Shown: one piece after another, positions 9,765 through 17,671 of the stretch
How positions within the stretch are numbered: position 1 is the first letter of the stretch
How the letters are laid out: the number at the start of each line of letters is the position of its first letter
Assembly (NCBI GenBank): GCA_035553515.1
Contig: DATNDG010000011.1
Span: forward strand, 52,505-116,504
DNA: 64,000 nt
From: DAHUYF01 sp035553515
GTDB lineage: Bacteria > Pseudomonadota > Alphaproteobacteria > ATCC43930 > CGMCC-115725
Reading direction: 5' to 3'
The notes under the pieces: model-generated
Told to the model about the DNA's origin: nothing
The model's database searches: none
Seen by the model: only the letters and a program-made list of their open reading frames with translations
Program-made: the position numbers and the translations under genes

Positions 9765-10409
9765 GTGAAGCTCTATACCTATTGGCGCTCGCAGGCGACC
9801 TTCCGGGTGCGCATCGCGATGAATCTCAAGGGCCTCGCCCGCGAGGACGTGGTCATCAATCTCGAGCGCGGCGACCAGCTCAAGCCGGAATACCGCAAGG
9901 AAAACCCGCAGGCGGTGGTGCCGACGCTCTATGACGGCAACGCCAAACTGTTCCAGTCGATGGCCATCCTCGAATATCTCGAGGAGAAGTATCCGACGCC
10001 GCCGATCCTGCCCAAGGATTTGCTGGCGCGCGCCTGGGTGCGCGGCTTCGCGCAGATCAATGTCGCGGATTCCCATCCGCTGATCGTGCCGCGCATCCGC
10101 AACTATATGACCGATGTGTTGAAGCTCGACGAGGCGCAACGTCTGGCCTGGATCCAGCACTGGCTCGGCGCCGGGCTTCAGGCGATGGAGGCGCTCCTCG
10201 CCGAGAAGAACCCCAAGGGGAAATTTTGCCATGGCGACAGCCCGACGGTGGCCGATATCTGCCTGATGACGCAGGTGACGCCGGCGCAGCTCTTCAAGAT
10301 CGACTTGGCGCCCTACAAGCGCGTGGTGGGCATCTATGAGCACTGCATGACCATCCCCGCCTTTGCCGAAGCGCATCCGCGCAAGCAGCCGGATTTCGAG
10401 GCTCACTGA
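9765..10409 (+). CDS. maiA: zeta-class glutathione S-transferase, probable maleylacetoacetate isomerase
   Basis: The 214-residue protein has an N-terminal thioredoxin-like domain beginning KLYTYWRSQATFRVRIAM, followed by NPQAVVPTL (GSH-binding cis-proline) and QSMAILEYLEE, which matches maleylacetoacetate isomerase (usual form: Y-x-R-S-S-x-x-x-R-V-R-I-A-L-x-L-K). The active-site SSC-like segment reads SQAT here, so catalytic equivalence is uncertain. A C-terminal helical GST domain follows. MaiA converts maleylacetoacetate or maleylpyruvate to the fumaryl isomer in tyrosine or gentisate breakdown, in the cytoplasm. The start is GTG 9765 behind GGGGAGG. It fits with the neighbouring ring-degradation-type enzymes. 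Confidence 0.75.
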   Translation: MKLYTYWRSQATFRVRIAMNLKGLAREDVVINLERGDQLKPEYRKENPQAVVPTLYDGNAKLFQSMAILEYLEEKYPTPPILPKDLLARAWVRGFAQINVADSHPLIVPRIRNYMTDVLKLDEAQRLAWIQHWLGAGLQAMEALLAEKNPKGKFCHGDSPTVADICLMTQVTPAQLFKIDLAPYKRVVGIYEHCMTIPAFAEAHPRKQPDFEAH

Positions 10410-10429
10410 CCGCCTGCTATGCTGCCGCC

Positions 10430-11263
10430 ATGACCAAGCTCGACATCAGGCCGATCGCCGGCGCGCTCGGCGCCGAGATCCATGGGGTGGCGCTCGACCG
10501 CGAACTCGATCCCGAGATCGTCGCGGCGCTGCGCCAGGCGCTGCTCGATCACCTCGTCATCTTCTTCCGCGACCAGGAGCTGCCGCCGCAGCGCTTCCTC
10601 GCCTTCGGGCGGCGCTTCGGCGAGCCGATCGAATATCCCTTCGTGCGCGGCATCGAGGGCTATCCCGAGATCATCCAGGTCGCGAAGCTCGAGCATGAGC
10701 GGGTGAATTTCGGCGGCATCTGGCACAGCGATACGACCTATCTCCAGACCCCGCCTATGGGCACGATGCTGGTGGCGCGCGAGGTGCCGCCCTTCGGCGG
10801 CGACACACTCTTCGCCAACCAATACCTCGCCTATGAGGCGCTCTCCGACGGCATGAAGCGGCTGCTCGAAGGGCTGAAGGGGGTCAACAGTTCGGCCAAG
10901 GCGAACACCACGCGCACCCGCGAGGACCGCGTCAAATCCGATCCGAGCCAGCGGCCCAATGACGATTTCGTCGCCGAACATCCGGTGGTGCGCACCCACC
11001 CCGAGACCGGGCGCAAGGCGCTCTACGTCAATATCGGCCATACCGTGCGGTTTGCCGGCATGACCGAGGAGGAGAGCACGCCCATCCTCACCTATCTCTT
11101 CGAGCACCAGACGCGGCCGGAGTTCACCTGCCGCTTCTCCTGGAAAGCCGGGTCGCTGGCCTTCTGGGACAACCGCGCGGCGCAGCACAATCCGGTCAAC
11201 GACTATCGCGGCTATCGCCGGATCATGCACCGCATCACGCTGGCGGGCGACACGCCGCGCTGA
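10430..11263 (+). CDS. TauD/TfdA-family Fe(II)/2-oxoglutarate dioxygenase
   Basis: The 277-residue protein is the length of E. coli TauD and has the same metal triad: H99 and D101 in WHSDTTY and H253 in QHNPVNDY, with R264 in RRIMHR placed to bind the 2-oxoglutarate carboxylate. Family members hydroxylate sulfonates, aryloxyalkanoates or other small acids using O2 and Fe(II), in the cytoplasm. The substrate is not deducible; the position at the end of the transporter/hydroxylase run suggests a step in the same catabolic route. It follows the GST by 20 bp and converges on the HAD gene. Confidence 0.88.
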   Translation: MTKLDIRPIAGALGAEIHGVALDRELDPEIVAALRQALLDHLVIFFRDQELPPQRFLAFGRRFGEPIEYPFVRGIEGYPEIIQVAKLEHERVNFGGIWHSDTTYLQTPPMGTMLVAREVPPFGGDTLFANQYLAYEALSDGMKRLLEGLKGVNSSAKANTTRTREDRVKSDPSQRPNDDFVAEHPVVRTHPETGRKALYVNIGHTVRFAGMTEEESTPILTYLFEHQTRPEFTCRFSWKAGSLAFWDNRAAQHNPVNDYRGYRRIMHRITLAGDTPR

Positions 11264-11273
11264 GAAATCCGGG

Positions 11274-11954
11274 CTAGCGGCGCACGCCCATCTCGTCGAT
11301 GTGCTTCAGCAGATCGGCCGGATCGTCGTAGACGCGATAGGCGCTGGCGCGCTCCAGCTCCTCGCGCCCGTAGCCGCCAGAGAGCAATCCCACGCCCAGC
11401 GCCCGCGCGCGTCGTGCGGCGAGCATGTCCCAGACGCTGTCGCCGACGACCGAGGCGGCCTCGATATCGACGCCGAGCCGCTCGGCCGCCGCCAGGAAGA
11501 GGTCGGGATCGGGCTTGGCGTAACGGACCTGATCGCGCGTCACCACCGGCGTACGGGCGGGATCGACGCCTAAATTCATCAGCACTGGCCGCGCCGTCTC
11601 CATCCGCCCGCTGGTCGCGATCGCCCAGGGCACGCCGGCTTCGCTCAGATAGGAGAGCAGCGCGCGCGCCCCCGGCAGCGGCCGGATATCGGCCGAGTGG
11701 CGGTTATAGGCTGCCGCGTGCAGCTCGCGCAGCCGCTCGATGCGCTCCGGGTCGATCTCGAGCCCGGTCTCGCGCAGCAGCATGTTGGTGAAGAGCCCGC
11801 CGCTCATGCCGATCTTGCGGTGAATGCGCCAGACCGAGAGCTCGATGCCCTCCTGCTCGAGCGCCTCGTGCCAGGCCAGAACATGCTGATAGACGCTGTC
11901 GACCAGCGTGCCGTCGAGATCGAACAGGAACGCTGCTCCGCGGATGTCGTGCAT
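11274..11954 (-). CDS. HAD-superfamily hydrolase (phosphatase, PGP/beta-phosphoglucomutase type)
   Basis: The 226-residue protein has HAD motif I FLFDLDGTLVDS near the N-terminus with nucleophile and acid/base aspartates, motif II AIATSG, the motif III lysine in YAKPDPDLF, and motif IV VVGDSVWDM. The helical cap between motif I and II is the C1 type seen in phosphoglycolate phosphatases. It probably dephosphorylates a small metabolite in the cytoplasm. The start at 11954 is set by an upstream GAGGAG; the open frame extending to 12215 does not look coding. Confidence 0.87.
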   Translation of the reverse strand: MHDIRGAAFLFDLDGTLVDSVYQHVLAWHEALEQEGIELSVWRIHRKIGMSGGLFTNMLLRETGLEIDPERIERLRELHAAAYNRHSADIRPLPGARALLSYLSEAGVPWAIATSGRMETARPVLMNLGVDPARTPVVTRDQVRYAKPDPDLFLAAAERLGVDIEAASVVGDSVWDMLAARRARALGVGLLSGGYGREELERASAYRVYDDPADLLKHIDEMGVRR

Positions 11955-12334
11955 CTCTTGTCTCCTCTGCCATACAAACGCCGCGCTCCCCGGCGCCGTC
12001 ACGTTGCCGGCGACGATTGTCGCGAGCGCCGCCGCCGAAGCAAGGCCGCAGCCCCGCCGAAGACACGAAAACTTCACATTCGGCGCGGTGTCGCCACCTC
12101 TGCGCAAGCACCTCCATCTCCCGAGGCATCGGCGGGTGAAAGTCGGGGTTACGAGCACGATCACGACAAGGGAGCCGGGGGAGTAAGGGATGGGAAATTC
12201 AATCTCCTGAACCACGATTCGATGAGCCGACTTGACGGTCTTCCGCGCCGTGGTAGCTTTTCCGAGGGAGGAGCGATGTCGGCCATCGTCGCAGGGGAAC
12301 TGCGCGGTCGTAGCGCAGCTGTGTGGGGGCGGCC
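11955..12334. other. intergenic region upstream of sugar ABC operon
   Basis: This 380-bp divergent spacer contains no convincing gene apart from a possible 20-codon leader (12276-12338). A TTGACG hexamer at 12232-12237 followed 16 bp later by TAGCTT (12254-12259) is a weak promoter candidate for the sugar operon; the -10 match is poor. GAGGGAGGAG at 12264-12273 is a strong ribosome-binding site, but it serves the leader rather than the permease. Confidence 0.4.
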
Positions 12335-12338
12335 ATGA
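12276..12338 (+). CDS. possible 20-residue leader peptide
   Basis: The short frame MSAIVAGELRGRSAAVWGRP follows a very strong GAGGGAGGAG site and ends in a TGA that overlaps the ATG of the permease (ATGA at 12335). The permease itself has only a GGGGG stretch upstream, so this small frame could deliver ribosomes to it by coupling. It has no recognisable family and may not yield a stable product. Confidence 0.35.
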   Translation: MSAIVAGELRGRSAAVWGRP

Positions 12339-13306
12339 AGCGGCCGCGGCTCACGCAGCAGGGCGTCGTCTTCGCCATCTTCGTCGCGCTTTTCGCGCTT
12401 TTCTCGATCTTCCTGCGGGGCTTCCTCACCGCCGACAACATGCTGACGCTGCTGCAGAATGTGGCGGTGCTCGGCATTCTCGGCCTCGGCATGGCGGTGG
12501 TCGTCATCGGCCGCGGCATCGACATCTCGCTGGTGGCCTCGCTCGCCGTGCCGCCGGGGCTGGTGCTGCAGATGGTGCAGGACGGCCATTCCGTGCCGGC
12601 GGCGCTGCTCGCGGCGCTGGCGCTCAGCCTCGCTTTCGGTCTCGTCAATGGCTGGCTCATCGCCTATGCCGAGGTGCCGTCACTCTTCACGACGCTGGCC
12701 ACCGGCCTTTTCCTCGCCGGGCTCGGGCAGGTTGCCTTCTTCCAGCTCGACGTGGTGCAGTGGAGCGCGCCGCTGAACGGCTTCTCCTTCCTCGGCCAGG
12801 GCACGCTGGCGGGCGTACCGATGCCGGTGATCATGTTCGGCGTTGCGAGTGTCGCGGTGGCGCTCTTCCTGCGCTGGACGCGGCTCGGCGGCTTCATCTA
12901 CGCGGTCGGCGACAATCCCTATGGGGCGCGCGTGACCGGCATCCCGACCCGGCCGGTGATTGTGCTGCAATACGTGCTGGCGGCGCTGATCGGCGCCTTT
13001 GCCGGCATGGTGCTGGCGGCCTCGGTCAACAGCATGCCGACGCGCATCTTCAACTCGACCTTGATCTACGACGTCATCTTGGTGGTCGTGCTCGGCGGCA
13101 TCGGCCTTTCCGGCGGCCGCGGCGGTGTCCTCAACGTGATCATCGGCACGCTGCTGATCGGCACCATGCTGAACGGCATGACGATCCTCGACGTGTCCTA
13201 TTCCGGGCAGAATCTGATCAAGGGCCTGGTGCTTCTTGTGGCAATTTTGACGGATTCGTTCATCAACCCGCGGAACGAGGAGACGGCGCAGCAGGGCGAC
13301 ATCTGA
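12335..13306 (+). CDS. ribose-type sugar ABC transporter permease (RbsC family)
   Basis: This 323-residue inner-membrane protein of the BPD_transp_2 family has the RbsC-type sequences LGILGLGMAVVVIGRGIDIS (normally G-M-T-x-V-I-x-x-G-G-I-D-L-S) in the first third and VVLGGIGLSGGRGG in the last third, with hydrophobic helices throughout. It is one of two permeases in the operon, so the channel is probably a heterodimer with the fused permease encoded at 14457. Start alternatives are GTG 12323 and ATG 12335; I prefer the ATG, which overlaps the leader stop. Confidence 0.88.
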   Translation: MKRPRLTQQGVVFAIFVALFALFSIFLRGFLTADNMLTLLQNVAVLGILGLGMAVVVIGRGIDISLVASLAVPPGLVLQMVQDGHSVPAALLAALALSLAFGLVNGWLIAYAEVPSLFTTLATGLFLAGLGQVAFFQLDVVQWSAPLNGFSFLGQGTLAGVPMPVIMFGVASVAVALFLRWTRLGGFIYAVGDNPYGARVTGIPTRPVIVLQYVLAALIGAFAGMVLAASVNSMPTRIFNSTLIYDVILVVVLGGIGLSGGRGGVLNVIIGTLLIGTMLNGMTILDVSYSGQNLIKGLVLLVAILTDSFINPRNEETAQQGDI

Positions 13307-13348
13307 CGCCGTCGGTCATCTCACGGTCGCCGAGAGAGGGAGGAGGTC

Positions 13349-14374
13349 ATGCTCGGTATCAAGGGATTGCGCCGGTCGAGGCCGCTGCTGGCGGCACTGG
13401 CGCTGCTGGCGCTCGGCGCGGCACCGGCGCTGGCGCAGAAGGGGCTCGACGAGCCGTTTCAGGCGGCGTTCAAGAAGGCGCTCGCCGGCAAGGTGGTCGC
13501 CTTCGTCCCGGTGGCGATGAATTTCGACCTGGCGCAGGGCTGGTATGCCGGCGTGAAGCGCGAGCTCGAGCCCTACGGCATCAAGGTCGAGGTGCGCGAT
13601 CCCAACTGGAGCACCACTGCCGGCGCGCAGGCGGTCACCGAACTGCTTACCGAAAAGCCGGCAGTGATGATCATCCACAATCCCGACGTGCAGACCTACG
13701 CCAAGCTGCTGAAGCGCGCCGAGGATGAAGGCATCTACATCGTGCAGATCAACATGGGCTCGGTCTATCGCAGCACCGGCTTCGTCGGGGCCAACTGGAT
13801 CGAGATCGGCGAGCGCGACACCCAGGCGGTGGTCAACGCCTGCAAGGGCAAGTCGAACAAGATCGCCATCGTGCAGGGCGCCCTTTCGGCGGCCGCCAGC
13901 GCCTATACGCTGAAGGGCGTCGAGAACGTGCTGGCGAAGCATACCGAGATCAAGGTCGTCTCGAGCCAGGCGGCGGATTGGGACGCGGCCAAGGCCAAGG
14001 CGATCACCCAGACCGTGCTGAAGCAGAATCCCGATCTCTGCGGCATCGTCGGATTCTGGGACGGCATGGATATCGGCACCGCGGCAGCGGTCAAGGAAGC
14101 AGGCCTCACTGGCAAGGTTTTCCTCGCCACCTCGGGCGGCGGCGCGCAGAAGGGCGCCTGCGACCAGGTGAAGTCGGGCGCCTTCGATCTCGATCTCAGC
14201 TATGACGTGCCGACCCAGGCGGCCGACATGGCGGGGATGATCAAGTGGCTGCTGTCCTCCGGCGTGAAGCCCGGCTCGGTCAAGGGATCGGTCTATACGA
14301 CGCTGATCCCGATCACCCTGAAGAATGCCGGCACTGACGGCACCTGCTGGAGCCTCGAGCGGATGACGCAGTAG
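13349..14374 (+). CDS. sugar ABC transporter substrate-binding protein
   Basis: The 341-residue protein is a Peripla_BP_4 (ribose/xylose-type) binding protein. A Sec signal peptide (LRRSRPLLAALALLALGAAPALAQ) is followed by the fold pattern KVVAFVPVAMNFDLAQGWYAGVKRE, and later by WDAAKAKAITQ and the ligand-loop region FWDGMDIGTAAA. The two cysteines in the C-terminal half could form a disulfide. It binds a sugar, sugar acid or polyol in the periplasm; which one is unknown. It starts 42 bp after the permease with GGGAGGAGG, and a strong stem-loop follows its stop. Confidence 0.88.
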   Translation: MLGIKGLRRSRPLLAALALLALGAAPALAQKGLDEPFQAAFKKALAGKVVAFVPVAMNFDLAQGWYAGVKRELEPYGIKVEVRDPNWSTTAGAQAVTELLTEKPAVMIIHNPDVQTYAKLLKRAEDEGIYIVQINMGSVYRSTGFVGANWIEIGERDTQAVVNACKGKSNKIAIVQGALSAAASAYTLKGVENVLAKHTEIKVVSSQAADWDAAKAKAITQTVLKQNPDLCGIVGFWDGMDIGTAAAVKEAGLTGKVFLATSGGGAQKGACDQVKSGAFDLDLSYDVPTQAADMAGMIKWLLSSGVKPGSVKGSVYTTLIPITLKNAGTDGTCWSLERMTQ

Positions 14375-14383
14375 CGCTGCAGC

Positions 14384-14415
14384 GGCGGAGCGGGCTCGCT
14401 GAGCCTCGCTCCGCC
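14384..14415 (+). terminator. GC-rich stem-loop after sugar-binding-protein gene
   Basis: GGCGGAGCG-GGCTC pairs with GAGCC-T-CGCTCCGCC around a 3-nt GCT loop, giving 14 base pairs with one bulged T. It starts 10 bp after the binding-protein stop and there is no T-run. This is the second case in the window of a stable hairpin between a binding protein and the next membrane gene. Confidence 0.65.
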
Positions 14416-14456
14416 CGCATCGCAGAGGCCGCACCGCCGTCTCCCGGAAGGCGCCG

Positions 14457-16574
14457 ATGAACGAAAAGCTCGTCAGCCTGCGCTATCGCTACTGGCCCGG
14501 TCATCTGCTGGGCGAAATCCTGTCCAAGCGCTGGACCGAGACTGCGATCCCGGTGATCGTGCTGATCGCCGTGGCGCTCGCATTGAGCCACGCCATCCCC
14601 GGCTTCCTCAAGCTCGCGAGCCTCGCCGACACGGCGCGGCAGGCGGGTGAGATCGGCTTCGTCGTGCTCGGCATGTCGCTGGTCATCATCGTCGGCGGCA
14701 TCGACCTGTCGGTGGGCTCGATGTTCGCGCTCACCGATTTCTGCGCGCTCTTCTGCCTCGACGTGCTGAACTGGCCGGTGGCGGCGGTGGTGCCGGTGAC
14801 GCTGATCGTGGGCGGGCTGCTGGGCGCGGTGAACGGCGTGCTCATCGGCTATTTCCGCCTGCGCGCCTTCATCACCACGCTCATCACGCTCATCGTCTAT
14901 CGCGCCGCCTACGATCTGCTGATCCTCGACTACTCGAACAGCATTGCCGCTGTCTTTCCCGACATTCCGAGCTGGAACTTCATGGGCGGCGGCGACCTCT
15001 TGGGCGTGCCGAGCGTGGCGCTCGCCTATGTCGCGGTCGCGCTCTTCGGGCATGTCTTCCTGACGCGGCTCCGGCCGGGCTGGCATATCACGGCGATCGG
15101 CGGCTCGCGTCGTTCGGCCTACAATTCCGGCATTCCCGTGCGGCGCACGATCGCGCGATGCTACGTCGCCTCGGGCGTGCTGACGGCAATCGGTGCGCTC
15201 TTCTTCGCGGCGCGGCTCGGCACGGTGGGTGGGGATATCGGTGTCGGGCTCGAAATCACGGTGCTGACCGCGGCGATCCTCGGCGGCATCAGCCTCGGCG
15301 GCGGCAAGGGGTCGGTGGCCAAGGCGCTGGTTGGCACGCTGATCGTACTGCTGATCACCAACGGCCTCACCACGCTCTCGGCGCCGGGCGGGGTCAACCG
15401 CATGGTGCTGGCCGGCATTCTGGTTCTCGCGGCGATGATCGACATTCGCTGGGTCAAGAACCGCTATCGCATTATCAGCAAGGTCTATGTCGCGCCGACC
15501 TACCACGCACTCCCGCCGGTGCCGTCGACGGCGGTGGATAGCGGCACCGCCTTCGCGCTCAACGACCGGCTGCGCGAGGTGAGCGAAATCGGCCTCGGCC
15601 GCATCGAGGCGCCCGAGGACGTGATCCTCGACCGCGAAGACCATCTCTATGCCGGTTCACGGCATGGCGACATCATCCGCTTCTTCCCGCCCGACTACGA
15701 GCGGATGGAGGTCTATGCGCATATCGGCGGTCAGCCGCTTGGCATGGCCTTCGACCGCCACGACAATCTCTATGCCTGCATCGGCGGCATGGGGCTCTAT
15801 CGCGTCACGCCCGAGCGCAAGGTCGAAAAGGCGACCGACGAGACCAACCGCAGCCTGCGCTCGGTGAACGACGACAGCCGGCTGCGCCTTGCCGACGATC
15901 TCGACATCGCCGATGACGGGCGGGTCTTCTTTTCCGAGGCGACCGTACGCTACGAGATGCATGAATGGCCGGTGGACGGGCTCGAAGCGCGCGGCAATGG
16001 CCGCATCATCTGCTACGACCCAAACACGCGCACGACGCGCACCGTCTTGCGCGGCCTCAAATTCCCCAACGGTGTCTGCGTCGCGAGCGACGGGCAGTCG
16101 ATCCTCTTCGCCGAGACCTGGGGCTGCACGGTGAAGCGCTACTGGTTCGCCGGCCCGAAGACAGGCCGGGTCGAGATGGTGCTCGACAATCTTCCCGGCT
16201 ATCCCGACAACATCAACCTTGCTTCCGACGGCAATTATTGGCTCGCCATGGTGGGCATGCGCTGCCCGGCGCTCGACCTCGCCTGGCGCATGCCGGGCTT
16301 CCGGCGGCGGATGGCCAAGCGCCTGCCGATCGATGAATGGCTCTTCCCCAACATCAATACCGGCTGCGTCATCAAGTTCAACGAACAGGGTGAAGTGCTG
16401 GAATCGCTCTGGGATCTTGGCGGCGCCAATCACCCGATGATCACCTCGATGCGCGAGCATCGCGGGCATCTCTATCTCGGTGGCATCCAGAACAACCGCA
16501 TCGGCCGCTATCGCCTGGCTTCCGCCGATCCGAATTTCGTGCAGTACGATGTGCGCTGGGGACGGCGGTCATGA
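14457..16574 (+). CDS. fusion: RbsC-type ABC permease + strictosidine-synthase/SMP-30-like propeller
   Basis: The 705-residue protein has two parts. Residues 1 to about 345 are an RbsC-type permease: hydrophobic helices, GMSLVIIVGGIDLSVGSMFA in the first third, and LGGISLGGGKGSV in the last. Residues from about 360 to 705 form a beta-propeller of the strictosidine synthase/SMP-30-gluconolactonase kind, with FPNGVCVASDG and LPGYPDNINLASDGNYWLA, the latter typical of Str_synth-like proteins. Family knowledge says such propellers hydrolyse lactones or esters; RbsC C-termini are cytoplasmic, so the propeller is inferred to sit on the inner face and could act on the substrate as it enters. The frame is continuous through the junction. 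The next gene starts within its stop (ATGA). Confidence 0.85.
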   Translation: MNEKLVSLRYRYWPGHLLGEILSKRWTETAIPVIVLIAVALALSHAIPGFLKLASLADTARQAGEIGFVVLGMSLVIIVGGIDLSVGSMFALTDFCALFCLDVLNWPVAAVVPVTLIVGGLLGAVNGVLIGYFRLRAFITTLITLIVYRAAYDLLILDYSNSIAAVFPDIPSWNFMGGGDLLGVPSVALAYVAVALFGHVFLTRLRPGWHITAIGGSRRSAYNSGIPVRRTIARCYVASGVLTAIGALFFAARLGTVGGDIGVGLEITVLTAAILGGISLGGGKGSVAKALVGTLIVLLITNGLTTLSAPGGVNRMVLAGILVLAAMIDIRWVKNRYRIISKVYVAPTYHALPPVPSTAVDSGTAFALNDRLREVSEIGLGRIEAPEDVILDREDHLYAGSRHGDIIRFFPPDYERMEVYAHIGGQPLGMAFDRHDNLYACIGGMGLYRVTPERKVEKATDETNRSLRSVNDDSRLRLADDLDIADDGRVFFSEATVRYEMHEWPVDGLEARGNGRIICYDPNTRTTRTVLRGLKFPNGVCVASDGQSILFAETWGCTVKRYWFAGPKTGRVEMVLDNLPGYPDNINLASDGNYWLAMVGMRCPALDLAWRMPGFRRRMAKRLPIDEWLFPNINTGCVIKFNEQGEVLESLWDLGGANHPMITSMREHRGHLYLGGIQNNRIGRYRLASADPNFVQYDVRWGRRS

Positions 16575-17671
16575 TCGCCGAGGTGAAATCGCTGCTCGAC
16601 CGGGTCCTCGGCCGCGGCGAGGCGTCGAGCACGGTGCCGCCGATGGACGGCCAGCTCAAGCCGAACCAGCTCCTCGAGCGGGCAGCGGTGGTTGCCGAGT
16701 TCGCAGCACCGGAGGATCTTGCAACCGACGGCAGCTCGGTTTTCGTCGCCGACGGCAAGCGGCTGCTGCGGCTCGGCGAACACGGCCCGAGCGAGATCGC
16801 CCATCTCGACGGGGCGATCACAGCGCTCTGCCGCCTCGCCGATGGCGGCTTCGCCGTGGCGCTCGACGGAACGCGCTTGCGCATCCTTGGTGGCGGGCAT
16901 GATGGCAAGAGCTGGGAGCGCGCTTCCGGCGCTCCCTTCGTCGCGCTGAACGCGGTGGCGGCAAGCGGCGACGGGCGGAGCCTCCTCGTCACCGACGGCT
17001 CGCGCGCGCAGCCCTACGAGCGCTGGTCTCACGACCTGATGGCTCGGGGACATGGCGGGCGCCTGGTGGCGCTCGACCTCGCCGGCGGCGGCGAGCGCGA
17101 GATCGCCGGCGGCCTCGCCTATGCCTTCGGCGCTGCGCCGGCGGGAGCGGAAGTCTGGGTGAGCGAAAGCTGGCGGCACCGGCTCGTCGCCTTCGGCGGC
17201 GCTCGTCCGGGCCGCACCGTGCTGGAGAATCTGCCGGTCTACCCCTCGCGTTTGAGTCCGGCGGGAGGCGGCGGCTATTGGCTCACCGCCTTCACCGCCC
17301 GCACCCAGCTCGTCGAGTTCGTCCTGCGCGAGCCCGCCTATTGCCGGCGCATGATGCGCGAGATCGATCCGCGCTACTGGATCGCGCCGCGGCTAAGCTC
17401 GGGACATACCTTCCTCGAGCCGATGCAGGGGGCGCATATCAAGACCATGGGCATCCTGAAGCCCTGGGCGCCGCCGCGCTCCTATGGCCTCGTCATCCGC
17501 TTGGGCGAAGATGGGCTGCCGCGCTACTCGCTGCACAGCCGTGTCGACGGCATGCATCATGGCGTGGTTGCCGCGGTCGAGTGCCGCGGCGCGCTCTATG
17601 TCCTCGCCAAGGGCGCCGGGAAGATTTTGCGCCTTCCGGTGACGGCGATCGAAGAGGAACTGCTGCCATGA
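16571..17671 (+). CDS. strictosidine-synthase/SMP-30-like propeller protein
   Basis: This 366-residue soluble protein without a signal peptide is related to the propeller half of the preceding fusion: the segment LENLPVYPSRLSPAGGGGYW aligns with its LPGYPDNIN region, and VDGMHHGVVAAVECRGALYV closes the last blade as in strictosidine-synthase-like proteins. It lacks the PDN asparagine of the fusion partner (PSR instead), so catalytic metal binding may be altered. It overlaps both neighbours by 4 bp. A role as lactonase or as a partner of the fused propeller is inference. Confidence 0.75.
   Translation: MIAEVKSLLDRVLGRGEASSTVPPMDGQLKPNQLLERAAVVAEFAAPEDLATDGSSVFVADGKRLLRLGEHGPSEIAHLDGAITALCRLADGGFAVALDGTRLRILGGGHDGKSWERASGAPFVALNAVAASGDGRSLLVTDGSRAQPYERWSHDLMARGHGGRLVALDLAGGGEREIAGGLAYAFGAAPAGAEVWVSESWRHRLVAFGGARPGRTVLENLPVYPSRLSPAGGGGYWLTAFTARTQLVEFVLREPAYCRRMMREIDPRYWIAPRLSSGHTFLEPMQGAHIKTMGILKPWAPPRSYGLVIRLGEDGLPRYSLHSRVDGMHHGVVAAVECRGALYVLAKGAGKILRLPVTAIEEELLP

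Noticed and set aside
12232..12259. TTGACG-16-TAGCTT as promoter of the sugar operon
   Set aside because: The -10 hexamer matches at only three positions; mentioned in the spacer entry but not called as a promoter.
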